Shown in pieces: positions 11,831 to 22,678 of a stretch of 64,000 nt of DNA. The stretch comes from Clarireedia homoeocarpa (lineage: Eukaryota > Ascomycota > Leotiomycetes > Helotiales > Rutstroemiaceae), in assembly GCA_001465935.1 (NCBI GenBank), contig LNKV01000035.1:62001-126000 (forward strand), written 5' to 3'. The translations under genes and the position numbers were made by a program. The notes beneath the pieces are model-generated. The model made no database searches and was not told the DNA's origin. It worked only from the letters and a program-made list of their open reading frames with translations. How positions within the stretch are numbered: the first letter of the stretch is position 1; each line of letters starts with the position of its first letter.

Positions 11831-13113
11831 GTGGAGGGTGTCTTGCTGTGGAAGAACCACCCTTTGGATATACTTTGGGTCCAATAAAACGCGACCAATG
11901 AAAGCTTGTTCTCCAAGCTTCGGGGTGGTGAATCGGATATTGTTCTTTTTCACTAGATTATAGAACAATCTCTGGTTTGCTGCGGGGTAAGTGAGCCCAG
12001 TGATGGGTGAATGGGTGAATGAATAACCTTATCTCGTACACTGCTATACGGAGTAGGTATCTGACTCGTATGTACGTGTATGTGCTGGAGGACGGAACTT
12101 GTCTTCCCCTTTTGTAAGATATGCACAGTTTGGCAATGAGCAAAAATTCAAGAGGGTATGCGGGAACTGTTAGTGAAGTTCGTCTCGTGATTGGGCACGA
12201 AGCCAATTGAATGTGTCGTTCTCGTTGATCTTTTGCGTATCTGAAAATGATTTAGAGACCTGCATGCATGGCGTGCAAGGGGGGGGGAGGTAGTGAGTTC
12301 CAAGATGGTCAACCTTTATACGTACAAAGTAGCAATTTGGCCCAAGATTCGTGATCGATCAAGAGCGCGGGTGCAGGCGCAGGCGCAGGTGCAGGTGGAG
12401 GTGGAGGTGGAGGTGGTCTGGATGAATTCTTCAGCAAGATCAAGATGCAAAAAGGACGAGGCACAACTTATTGCCTAGTCTGTACTGAAGTAAATTCTCT
12501 CCCAATTCTCTGCCCTCGTGCTTCTACCGTCCAAGCAAGCGAGACCAGAGAACGACCGTCCCGCAGAACCCCACCGTGCCCACCTCACCCTCGCCCACCA
12601 AGAGCCCAAAAGCTAGAACTAATTGTTGTCGGCTCCAACTACCAAGTACGTGCTCCAAGTACTTATGCTCGACTTCGATTTCCTGAGCTGAGCTGGCGTG
12701 TCTGAGTCTGAACCTCAACTAACTCAAACCTCCTTCTTTCACCCCCTCCCCCTCCTCGCTCCAATTCCTTGTGCAACCCGCATTTTCATAAGAACGCAAC
12801 TAAGGACCATAAGATCATTATTCCTTTGCAACAAGAATTTCTCCAGCAAGAAATATATCACGTCGCTCTCTGCCGAACCGAAATTTCTCAGCCCACATCG
12901 CACCGCTTGGCCACGGCAATTCCACCCAGTCTCGCCAGTCAACTTTTTTAGTGTTCAAACGTGCCGCGATTTGGTCTAGTTGGCTCGACGACAAAGACGA
13001 AACTTCCACCACAATTCTAAGATCCAACCCTCACAAGCTTACTGCAGAATACGTACATTGCCGAGCCTTTAACTTGTCGAAATTACAACGCCCGCCAGAG
13101 ACGGAGTTTCAAG
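11831..13113. other. Divergent intergenic region SFM1 / IGO1
   Basis: About 1.3 kb between divergent starts. It contains a G-run at 12281-12289 and a six-base GCAGGY/GGAGGT array at about 12370-12417. The last 300 bp are CT-rich and probably the IGO1 leader. No further gene recognised. Confidence 0.5.
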
Positions 13114-13690
13114 ATGAACCCTCTTCAGAAGAACAAGATCGATGTCTCAGTGAGTGTCCCAATTCTCCCTCTACCCCTCACCACCTTTATTTATCCTATC
13201 TTCTCCTACACACCCACAATACTAACATTGCACGACCGCACAGTCTCTCTCTCCCGATGAGCAACGCCTCTTCCGGCTTTATGGCAAGCTCCCCAGCAAA
13301 ACCGATCACCTAGCCAAACAACTCAAGGAGCGCAAATACTTCGATTCCGGCGACTATGCCCTAAGCAAAGCCGGCAAGGCCTCTTCGGTTGACACTGGCA
13401 AGATCGGATCCGAACATCCCCTCCCTGAAAACATCCCTCATGCATCATCTCTCAGTAACAGCAGCTCCTCGCAGGGAGGAACTGGAAATGGAAACTCAAC
13501 CGTCTCACATCATACTATTGCGGGACTAGGTTTAGGCCAGCAGAGCCCCAGTCCGGTGAAGGAAAGCAGTTTCTTGAATCGGGAGACTAGTGTAGATGAA
13601 GGCGAGGATAAGAAAGATGGCCAGGGTGGGCAAGGTGAGGGATCAGTCAGTCCCCCACCTGTTAAGGGGGGTATTTCAATCAGCGGCTAG
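13114..13690 (+). CDS. IGO1: Endosulfine-family mRNA stability protein (Igo1-like)
   Basis: Small Greatwall/Rim15-regulated inhibitor of PP2A-B55 that protects mRNAs during nutrient limitation and quiescence. Exons 13114-13149 and 13244-13690; 160 aa. The first exon codes only for MNPLQKNKIDVS; the intron has donor GTGAGT and acceptor CACAG. The family core follows: LSPDEQRLFRLYGKLPS, then LKERKYFDSGDYALSKAGK. FDSGDY near residues 45-50 is the phosphorylation motif, with Ser about 47 as the expected Rim15 site. The rest is Ser/Gly-rich and probably disordered. Divergent from SFM1. Assignment is firm; the symbol follows the yeast orthologue group (Igo1/Igo2). Confidence 0.93.
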
Positions 13691-14036
13691 GTTATGGGGG
13701 AAGCAAGATGCTTTGTTGCGTACGTGTGGAATGGATTGGGCGTTTTTGGGTTCACGAAATGATACGAATGCTACTATTGGTTTGGGGCGATGAGGCCTTC
13801 GTTGTACATCTTTGCTTTTCATGATGATGGCTTGATAGTCGAGCAGCAACCTACCGACCGAAATGATGATTTATGATTGTCAATATCAACATGTCTAACT
13901 TCCCCTGTCTGTTACATTTGATTGAAATTTTTGATTCATTGGTCTGATCGATCTGATTTTTTGAGACTATCTATACCACTATATTTTGTTCCCCGTAACG
14001 CCTCATGATAATTTTGTTTTATGCCCTTTATGGATA
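13691..14036. other. Convergent 3' flanks of IGO1 and MYG1
   Basis: Nothing beyond untranslated flank is seen. Confidence 0.5.
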
Positions 14037-15176
14037 TTACAAATCAACTGCCTTCGCTGCCATCTTGCTAGCTCCATCGAAACTCTTGTTTCCGCCAATA
14101 AATCCAGCAGCATGAACGAATACGCCACCTTCAATGCCAGTAATTTCATCCAATTTCTCATCTCTAAATCCTCTCCAAGCTTCTGGTAACGGCTTTCTGC
14201 TCTGGAAAGAGTCTTTGGTGACGGGTACACATTGGATTCTCCACTTGGCATCAGGTCGCGGACTCTCGGGGTACAAAACGTAGAGGACCTGGTTCTCGCT
14301 GTTCTCTTGTGCCTCAAGAGTGTAGAGATGATCCTTCCACGGAACAGATTGTCCGTCAAAGACCAGGATTCTACCTTTCGGGTCATATTGCAAACGCTTA
14401 GCATATGCCTGTTGGACGATGCTTCGTGCTGGTAGCCATGACTTCGCATAATAATCGAGATCCCTCGAAAACTCTTCGCCTATTCTTGTGCTAGCATCAT
14501 GGAATTTTTTGTCCTCGAGTGCCTGAGCTTCGACTGGGTCCGCTGGTGTGGGATCGTTCCAGTTTGGGTTGAGTCTGGAGACCATAGCTCCTAGTGAAAA
14601 CCCTCCATTGCTGAATTTCTTCTCTAATCCTGCAGCGGCGATGCCCTCGGGGTCGTAGACAGAAATGCCATTGTCGTGAGCATCTAGCGCTTCGATGAAA
14701 TTCTCGTAGATCTTCTTCCAGATTACGTCGACTTCCTGTGCGTCCTCAGATACACCCAGGTGTTGCGCGATGATAGCTTTCCCAAAATGCATATACACCA
14801 AACCAGCCGAAGAAAGCTTGGTTGGACGATTTGGGAATGTAGTATCGAAAGTGCGCTGGTGATGGTCATATCTCTTCGTCTCGTCGTTGTATTCTCCACC
14901 TACATCGACTACCGTGTGGCATGTTTCCAGAATCTTAGGATCGCGAGTTCGAATCAGTTGTGCTGATTGGTAGGTGGGGAGAAGGCGGAGCATGTAAACC
15001 GCAAGGGCTTCGTCGGCGTGGAAATGGCCATTATGTGTGCCGATGGCGATGGGAGAAGTCTTGAGTCTTTTTGCTGCTGCTTCTGCCATTCTGATAGAGG
15101 TTCGAAGCATAGAAGTATATACGGTGTTGTTCTGGTAGTCCTCTGAAATTTTATGAGGGGTTTGCAAAGTCAACAA
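14037..15176 (-). CDS. MYG1: MYG1-family exonuclease (UPF0160)
   Basis: Member of the DHH-like MYG1 family; the human protein is a 3'-5' RNA exonuclease of nucleolus and mitochondria. Single exon, 379 aa from the first Met. Motifs in order: IGTHNGHFHADEALAV near 42-57, with metal-binding His and Asp; DVGGEYNDETKRYDHHQRTF near 91-110, the DHH-type motif; DAHDNGISVYDP; SRLNPNW; and a C-terminal GIEGGVFVHAAGFIGGNKS. Other possible starts are 15110 (MLRTSIRMAEAAAKRL, which looks more like a mitochondrial leader) and 15089. I report the longest frame. Divergent from ICE2. Confidence 0.92.
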   Translation of the reverse strand: MLTLQTPHKISEDYQNNTVYTSMLRTSIRMAEAAAKRLKTSPIAIGTHNGHFHADEALAVYMLRLLPTYQSAQLIRTRDPKILETCHTVVDVGGEYNDETKRYDHHQRTFDTTFPNRPTKLSSAGLVYMHFGKAIIAQHLGVSEDAQEVDVIWKKIYENFIEALDAHDNGISVYDPEGIAAAGLEKKFSNGGFSLGAMVSRLNPNWNDPTPADPVEAQALEDKKFHDASTRIGEEFSRDLDYYAKSWLPARSIVQQAYAKRLQYDPKGRILVFDGQSVPWKDHLYTLEAQENSENQVLYVLYPESPRPDAKWRIQCVPVTKDSFQSRKPLPEAWRGFRDEKLDEITGIEGGVFVHAAGFIGGNKSFDGASKMAAKAVDL

Positions 15177-16050
15177 GCAAGGAGGGGCTCAAGTCTCTGC
15201 AGTAACTTCAGGCTAGGCTGGCTCGCTGGCCTATTGAAAACAGCGGAAGGACGGGCTGGTGGTGGTTCTGGCTAAGCTTCCGCTTCCCCACCAGAAGAGC
15301 CTTGGAACACACACACATAGCAATTTCCATTTCACATGTACGGCTGGTGGAATAAATTCATCTCCCACAATTCGACTTTTGCAAATTCCCAAAATTCCCA
15401 AAATTGACCTCCTTCCCCTTCCCTCCTACGCCTGTTTGGATTCTTGTAGTAGACACCGTGTCATTCGTTTCTGTTGCTGAGTATCCTCGAGGACAAACGA
15501 ATCACTTCTTCTATCAACAGGGACAACTGTTCTTCTCCCGTCCTGAAGTGCTTGGCTCTTACGTCTCCCTGCAAAAAGCTGCCAACTTCCTGCAAGATTT
15601 GATATAGGCAAATCTCCGTCATTTTGCAGGCACACGACAAGATAAACCATTGGGTCATATTGCTCTCGACCAGGGCTGCCTTTCCGTCCAAAATATCGTC
15701 TTCAAGAAGGGTGAAAAGCACGAATACCTTCACAAAACCTTCACAAAATTCCAAAGTGACATCGCTACACTATTTGCTTTCGGCATTGCACAGATACGAA
15801 AGACCCATAAGGTTACCGCCTTCGCTACGAGCTGATAAGGGCGTATGGGAGAGGGGAAGTAAATCACCTCAAACCAAAAAAAACGTCATAGAAGCGATAA
15901 ATTTCGAAACGTCGTACCATAACTTCAACGAGACGCGTTTGACGCGACCTGCGAACCAAGCTGGCAAGAGTCAGAGATCAAGACCAGAAAAAATTCACAG
16001 GCTGGAACTGAGGGCGCGCTTCAACGCACGCTCCGGCGCAATCCGCGCCA
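15177..16050. other. Divergent intergenic region MYG1 / ICE2
   Basis: About 0.87 kb of promoter and leader sequence. Overlapping frames of 60-97 codons on both strands at 15461-15835 look mildly protein-like, but none has a recognisable domain, so none is called. Confidence 0.4.
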
Positions 16051-17567
16051 ATGTGGTTATTTCGCGTGCTTTCGTCTTCGATCTTCCTCCTTTCGATTAT
16101 CCTCTCAATACCTATATCTTTTGATGTCGGCGGTAGAGAATGTGGGTTGGCATTCTCTCTGAGTCTGTTTGGATTCTACCTCTTTTACTCAACGCTGAAA
16201 CTTGCGACACCCGATAATTCGAGGTTAAGATGGGCACTTGTTCAGATGATTGCTATGTCGCAATGGATTATACTACCGGGGCTCTTGATATGGAGTATGA
16301 ATCGATTTGCAGTAGATGCGAACAGTGATGGTGGCTGGGTTTCTAGGACCTTTGATGGGAAGCGCGCAAAGGATAAGGATGTGAGGGAATGGGTGTTTGG
16401 CTATGGAGGTCTGCTCGAACTGTTGACCGTGGGCACCTGGGATAAAGTGCTGCGATATTCAACCCCACTGTGAGTACATACATACTGAGATTCTTTTTAA
16501 TTTGTCGATCTGAAAGCCCTATACTTCTCTTTCATATCCTCATATCTGGGCGGGCCGAGACTTAGAAAGTTTCGTATGCTTACAGTATCTGTATTATTGT
16601 TCTGCTAGGCTAACACTTGATTAGATTCCAAATGGCAGAAGGGTTCTGTTCTTTACTGGTGATCCAAGCAGCTGGCCAGATCACAAGATATCTGGTCAAC
16701 CGAAGGAGTGATAGTTGGATGGTAAGCATTCTTTAACGGGACTCAAACACAGTGCTAAACAATTTACAGATCGGCCTGCTTGTACTTTCCGCTTCAATCA
16801 TTTCAAGCGCCGTGTATTTCTTGTTCCGCATTACGGGCTTCCCACAGATTAGCAATGTCGATGCTACGCTAATAGGGATCACTATGACTTGTTCGGTCTT
16901 TTTGTGCGCCTGGGGTATCGGTAGTGGCAGAGGAAATCCAGTAGAGAGTTCTCTACTCTTTGCCTACTGCACTCTGTGCATCTATCAGATCTTCACGGAC
17001 TATCTCCCAACAGTCACTGAAGAAGTTCCTGCAGCTGCATCACAACCCGACTTCCCACCACTTCCACCAATCATCATGGCTTCATACTCAACGCTACTCT
17101 ATGTACTATCAACTTTACCATCATTTGTCCACTCGAGTTTTACCTTCCTCTACGCAGCTTTCCAAACCATCACTCCATCCATTCTTATCTCTCTCGCGTA
17201 TCGAATTTTCGTTTTCTATGCAGCCACACGAATCATCCCAGCAATTCGAGAATCTGGAGCCGGAGCTCTATCTCACGATCCCAGTCTAGAAGACAGCGAA
17301 GGAGCAGGCAGGATTCTTGGTTTACTCAGCTGGTTCAGCCCCTCGATTCTGATCGCTGTATATACCAGTTTACTAATGCAACACTTCTCCACCGTGACGG
17401 GAGAGGGCAACGATACCGAGTGGTGGATGATGCAAGGTGGTAATACTGGCGGTAATATATGGCGGTGGATTAATGTCTCGGCTACAATGGCTTTATATGC
17501 GTTGGAGCTTTATCTAGGGAAGGAGGATATGGACGGGTCACTTACGGGGCATTGGAAAATTGACTGA
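16051..17567 (+). CDS. ICE2: Ice2-family ER membrane protein
   Basis: Multi-pass ER protein; in yeast Ice2 acts in cortical ER inheritance, ER-lipid droplet contact and phospholipid homeostasis. Exons 16051-16469, 16625-16721, 16770-17567; 437 aa. The N-terminus MWLFRVLSSSIFLLSIILSI starts the first of several hydrophobic segments. The segment WDKVLRYSTPL spliced to FQMAEGFCSLLVIQAAGQI is what I recall as characteristic of the family. More membrane segments follow (IGLLVLSASIISSAVYFLF; TLIGITMTCSVFLCAWGIG; SILIAVYTSLL), ending with a short polar tail. Introns use GTGAGT and GTAAGC donors. Family assignment is from remembered similarity and topology. Confidence 0.8.
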
Positions 17568-18333
17568 AGCACTGATGGGTCGGACAATTGAAGATTATAT
17601 TTCATTTGTCTTTATCGTGTCCCGCATATCTCATCCCCTTCAGTAGTAGGTCATGGCTGCGAATTTACTGATAGAGGACATAAAACCGGATGAGAAAACA
17701 ATACCGGATAGTGGAAAAGGCTGGACAGCCGCAGACGGAGTGAGAGCAAGAACGAAGAGAAGATCCACCGATGACGTCTCGCAATCTTGGAACTTGAGAC
17801 GCAGTATTGGTCGCTCGTGCTGGGTATTGGAGAGAGAGAGAGAGTAGATTAGATCAGACTTATACTCTACTACGGATAGAGACGAACCCAAGCAAGCAGC
17901 GGATGGTATGAACGGATGGATGGATGGATGTTCTACCAAGTCAGGCTAAGCTAAGCTGGTGCCAAATTCCATCGATATACGAATGAAGCATGCATAACTT
18001 AAGTTAATTAGTTTATCACGAAGTTCACACAGTTAAGTTAGTCAGTGATACCCTTTTTATTCATTTATTTTTCAATCTTGAGTTATTGAATCTCAGAATC
18101 GGAGATACTCTTATATGGAGAGAGAGAGAGAAAGATAGATAGCTAAGAGGATAGATAGATAGATAATAAAGATATAGTATAATTACCACATCCTTGCTAT
18201 TTATTCTATGCCCCCCCCCCAGCAGCAGAAAACAAAAACTCAAAACAAGACAAGCCAACCACCCAGCAAACCCCACTACAGTAAGTAAGTAAGTAGTGTA
18301 GTGTTAGAGTACCATCCCCATCCCCATCCCCAT
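17568..18333. repeat. Convergent spacer with GA/GATA/GGAT simple repeats
   Basis: Contains (GA)n at about 17830-17844, (GGAT)n at about 17913-17930, (GA)n at about 18118-18131, (GATA)n at about 18151-18165, a C-run at 18212-18221 and (GTAA)n at about 18282-18295. No gene seen. It lies between the 3' ends of ICE2 and the beta-glucosidase. Confidence 0.6.
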
Positions 18334-21157
18334 CTAAGAAATACTAACCTCCACACTCCCCCTCAAATCCCGACTGCTCGCCCCCACCGAGAAGACATAC
18401 GTCCCCCTCGCCAGGGCCCAGTCCTGCGCCGACGTGTCCCAAAAACTGACATCCCTCCGACGCACACTAAACGCCAGCGTGTGCTGCGCTCCGCGCTCGA
18501 TCCAGACTTTCTCGAAGCCGCGCAGCTGGCGCAGCGGCTCGTCCGCCGCAGCCGGGTACTGCACGTACAGCTGCGCGACTTCGTGGCCGGCGACGCTGCC
18601 GGAATTGGTGATGGGGAGCGAGACCTGGAGGACTTCGTCCCAGAGGTCGGCTTTCCCGCCGACGGAGAGCGCGCCCGTGGGATAGGTGTGGGAGAGCGCG
18701 GTGGCGTTGGTGACGGTTAGGGTGGCGGGCCCGTAGGTGAAGTTGGTGTAGGATAGGCCGAAGCCGAATTCGTAGCGCGGGGTGACGTTGTATGCGTCAA
18801 AGTACTTGTAGTCGATGTAGTTGCCCTCGGTGAAGTTGCAGACGGCTGTGTAACAGGTGTTGACGTTGTAGTCGGATTCGCTTTTGGCGATGGTGTAGGG
18901 GAGGCGGCCGGAGGGGTTGACGGTGCCGTAGAGGATGTCGACGATGCTGTTGCCGGATTCTTGACCGAGCAGCCCGCCGTAGATCACCGCAGTGACATTC
19001 TCGTTCTCGATCCAGGTGTCGAGGAGGCGGGGTCCGACGGTGTTGAGGATTACGATGGTGTTGTTGCATTCGGAGGCGACGGATGTGACGAGTGCATCTT
19101 GCTCGGTGTTGCGGAGCTCGGTGCGGTCGGCTCCTTCGCCGGAGAAAGCGTTGATGAAGACGAGGCATACTTCAGCATCGGTAGAATATGCGCTGATGGT
19201 GTGGGGGAGAGCAGTGCCACCTGAGAGACCAGAGATGGTGGTTGTGGTACTTTCAGTATACGTGTTGTTGAGGATCCATCTAATCATCGTTCCATCCTGG
19301 GACGCTCTATATGTAAGGGCTTGTTGAGGAGTAATCAAGTATGGGAAACTTGTCTGTCCACTTCCAGCGCCACCGGCAAGATGGCCATCGTAGGTTTCAG
19401 GAGTCCCTTCAACACTGAAAATGTAGTTGGGTCCGGCCATGACTGGTCCAGCAGAAACACCGAAGAGGGCCATGGACCTTGGTTTCTTCAAGGGAAGTGC
19501 AGAATTGATATTCTTGACGAGAACTAAACTTGCTGCACCAACTTCCCTGTTGATGGCGCTGTGGTTTCCGCGCACATCAACGTAGTCGCTGGAGCCCGCC
19601 TCTGCTGGCTGTGAACCATTGTTTAGATTGACCTTGTAGTATGCAATGACGTTTCTTACGGCCATGTCATCAAGACGCTCTTGTGTGAAGCTTCCATTAG
19701 AGATGCCAGTAAGAAGCGTATCGTTGCTCCAGTATCGAGATGATCCGTAATCGAGTCCACCCTCAGCAGAACCAAAAGAGCTCGATTGTCCATTCACGTC
19801 AGGCCATACCATTCCAGGAAACCCAAGCTCAGTCTTCAAGATATCGTTCAATAATCGACTGTTCTCGCAGGATAAAGTGCCATTAACTTTGGTCATGGCA
19901 CACATTGTAGCGCCCATTCCGTTCTTGACACCGTCGTAGAATGACCATAAGTAGGTTTCATGGAGGGCTTTATCGTCGACGTTGCTGGTGTAAGGAGCAC
20001 TCCCAGAGTCGTCAGTAGAGGCTGAGCCTCCATCGGAGCCAGTAGATGTGCCGTTCATTTCTTGTCTAGTAGTAAAGCTGCTGGAGGTAGGTGCGGTTCC
20101 ATTACCCGAAGGGGCAGTCCCGTTGCCTGGCATAGAGCCACCTGGACCACCAGCTTCCCCACCAAATCCTCCCCTACCTCCTCTGCCACCCCTGGATGTT
20201 CTGTTTGTTTCTTGTTCGTATAAAAGGAAATGCTTCAAAAGATAAAATTAGATATAGGACGAAGAGCGGGTCTCTCCAGCGCGGGAATGACGAGCCGACG
20301 AGAACATACACAGAGACGATTGAAGAACCAAAAGATTAATCTTTAAGTGTCTCAGAATCTTTAGGATATTCGTTTGGTAACGACAATCAGCTACAGCATA
20401 TTGTCTCAAACCGCCCTGGTCTTTCTGCGCTGGAGATGCGGGGTTCAAGGAATGAAACTTACCTTTCCACCTGCGATAACACCAACGCCAGAGAACGATT
20501 TAGCACCCAAACCAAATGCAATTCCGTTCAAGTAAGGGTCCACTCCGAGAGTTTCAACAAGACGTCCTATGGCCATTAGTCTGAATCAATTCAGCCCTGG
20601 TGCGATAAATGTATGACTTACCACCCCACGGATTTCTCCCCAAGGGTTGCGAGGTGGGACCAGCAACGACTTGAAAGCCCTTGAGATAGAATTCCAGGCC
20701 AACGGCCGAAAATTGTTTGCTCATCAACGCTTTATCCCAAGTCATTGCCAAGGCAGAAGATTGACACCACCCAGTGACATAATCATAGCCCTGAGGGCCC
20801 TGAGTTCCATCTTTGAATGAAAGAGCAGTCCAGTTTGCCGAAGACTCTACAGATCCTCCTGTAATGATACTGAGCTTCTCAGCATTGGTCATACTAGACA
20901 CAAGTGTTACAGCTTGGTCATAGGCGTCCTTCCATTCACCCAGATCAACTATAAATTGTTCAGCCCATGCTTAGCACATTGCCAGTACAATAGCTTGCTA
21001 TGAAGAATTATCACATACCCAATCCATTAGAGAGTATACCTGCTACCGCTGAGGTTGCATTGTAGGTAGTGACTGTATTGGCCCTTTTGGAAAGTGTATT
21101 TCCATGAATGGCACTTGGTAGCAGTGCTCCTACGGTTAGGAGTTGCTTGAAAAGCAT
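18334..21157 (-). CDS. Secreted GH3 beta-glucosidase with Gly-rich insertion
   Basis: Glycoside hydrolase family 3, hydrolysing terminal beta-glucosides outside the cell. Exons 21157-21019, 20948-20622, 20566-20463, 20232-18334; 822 aa. Signal peptide MLFKQLLTVGALLPSAIHG. The (beta/alpha)8 domain shows MTNAEKLSIITGG, DGTQGPQGY, AGPTSQPLGRNPWGG and GGKHFLLYEQETNR, whose Lys-His pair binds substrate. The nucleophile motif reads GFPGMVWPDVNG, replacing the common SDW context; Asp is kept. A sandwich domain with SGEGADRTEL and a C-terminal fibronectin-III-like domain follow. Odd: about 66 residues rich in Gly, Ser and RGG (about 20193-19996) interrupt the domain between EQETNRTS and YTSNVDDKALHE. 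Many NxS/T sites. The last intron is 230 nt, long for this window. Confidence 0.9.
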
Positions 21158-22678
21158 TTTGAATGTGTGTGCTAGCCTTGAAAGAATGTATATGGTTGAA
21201 AGAAAGACTGGTCTCGAAGTTGGTGACCATCGCAGGCATTCTTATGGAAAGGCCTCAAAGTGTAGTGACGCGTCCTCCATTGAAGGCAATCGTTGCACTT
21301 TGATTTCTTCAATATGCTGTGGTGATCGCAGCGTCCAGGTGAACCATTGATACGGTGGGAAGCAAGATAGGGTGAAGGCATTCATCTGACGGTCATGATG
21401 GATATGATGATCCTGCCCAATTTCGCGGGATGGAAAGTGGACGTGAAAGTGGACGTGAAAGTGGACGTGAAAGTGGACGCGCACATCCTCTTCATCCCAA
21501 GTCACCACCTAGATTGGGTTAGTACTCGGCTCTTTGAGGTTACCCCTAGTCTTAGGAAGTTTCTACCAGTCCTCATCGTGTTTCCTGTCTGTGCACCTTC
21601 TCATTGAACCCAAGTAGGGTTAAGTCTATATTCGTACCCACTTACCGATGCCGGTGACGAATCACCACATATTGCCAGGAATTCTATTATCATGAGCTTA
21701 CGTCTCTTGCCAACTGCCGTCCAGAATTTCAAGCGCTGCCGGTGATTCTAGACGACGCAGAGTAGTTAAATGCAAGACATTATTTATAATCCCTTGAAGG
21801 AAATAATCAAGGTATGTGGTCTGCCAGTGTCCAGCAATGCTAAATAAGAGAAGAATCCTACTAGAAGGAATTGGATGCTCGTGCAGACTCTGCCCCGAGG
21901 TCCCTTGACTGCCAGTTTTCTTCGACATTCTTGAAGTTAATACTAAGTAGCGAACTGCTATCAAGCTTTATTGTTTCTAGATCCTATTTTTTAAACCAAA
22001 AACTACCATCCACACCATTGGAACAAACATAAACATGCTGCTATGGCGAAATCAAGCCCGGCTTGTAACTATCTACGAGCACCACAGCATCTCACGGCAT
22101 ATCTTGAGAAGTTGGCATGAAGAAGGCCTTACGGACACAATCGTGGCAGAGAGTGAAAGATACAGCACGAAAGAGCCGCCGAGGAACGAAATACAGTTCC
22201 AAAGGAAAAAGTAAGCATGTAGCTGGAGCTGAGGGCCTTGAGATACAGATCTGGGTTTGTGAAGATGGATATATTCGACGAGACCACACTAAAGAATAGC
22301 TGGAACGAAATCTTCAGAGAACCGTGGACATAAATTTCTTTCGACATGGCTATAAAAATCACGGGCACACCTTCCTCCTAGGGTTGCCACATGTAAGGGA
22401 GCGGATCTTCGGCGCAGCCACTAACTGTATTCTCAAATCTCACGCCCGTGCTAGTGCTTGATTTGGCAGTTATACTCTGCCGCTGTGATGTGCCATGCGC
22501 GCTGCGCGTGTAAAATGGACATATCTCCGGTCTGGATTGCTATAGTGGGTTACAGTAGGATACACTGGTATCATCTTGTTTATTGTCTCTCTATCTATCT
22601 TGTTACCTCTCGTTTGTATAATCTTGGTCAGTTTACTCCTTCACGGCCCTTCTGTACCTCACCATCTTGCAACCAATA
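21158..22678. other. Intergenic upstream of beta-glucosidase
   Basis: Carries a 12-bp tandem repeat (GTGGACGTGAAA, nearly four copies) at 21437-21480. Otherwise only short frames without recognisable products. Confidence 0.5.
21437..21480. repeat. 12-bp tandem repeat
   Basis: Unit GTGGACGTGAAA in direct tandem, nearly four copies, ending GTGGACGC. The unit is divisible by three but no gene reads through it. Confidence 0.85.

Noticed and set aside
15461..15835. Overlapping protein-like frames on both strands between MYG1 and ICE2
   Set aside because: Frames of 61-97 codons face each other and none has a known motif or convincing splice partner; probably chance in a promoter/leader region.
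18961..19327. Plus-strand frames within the beta-glucosidase gene
   Set aside because: Shadows of the high-GC coding exon on the minus strand.
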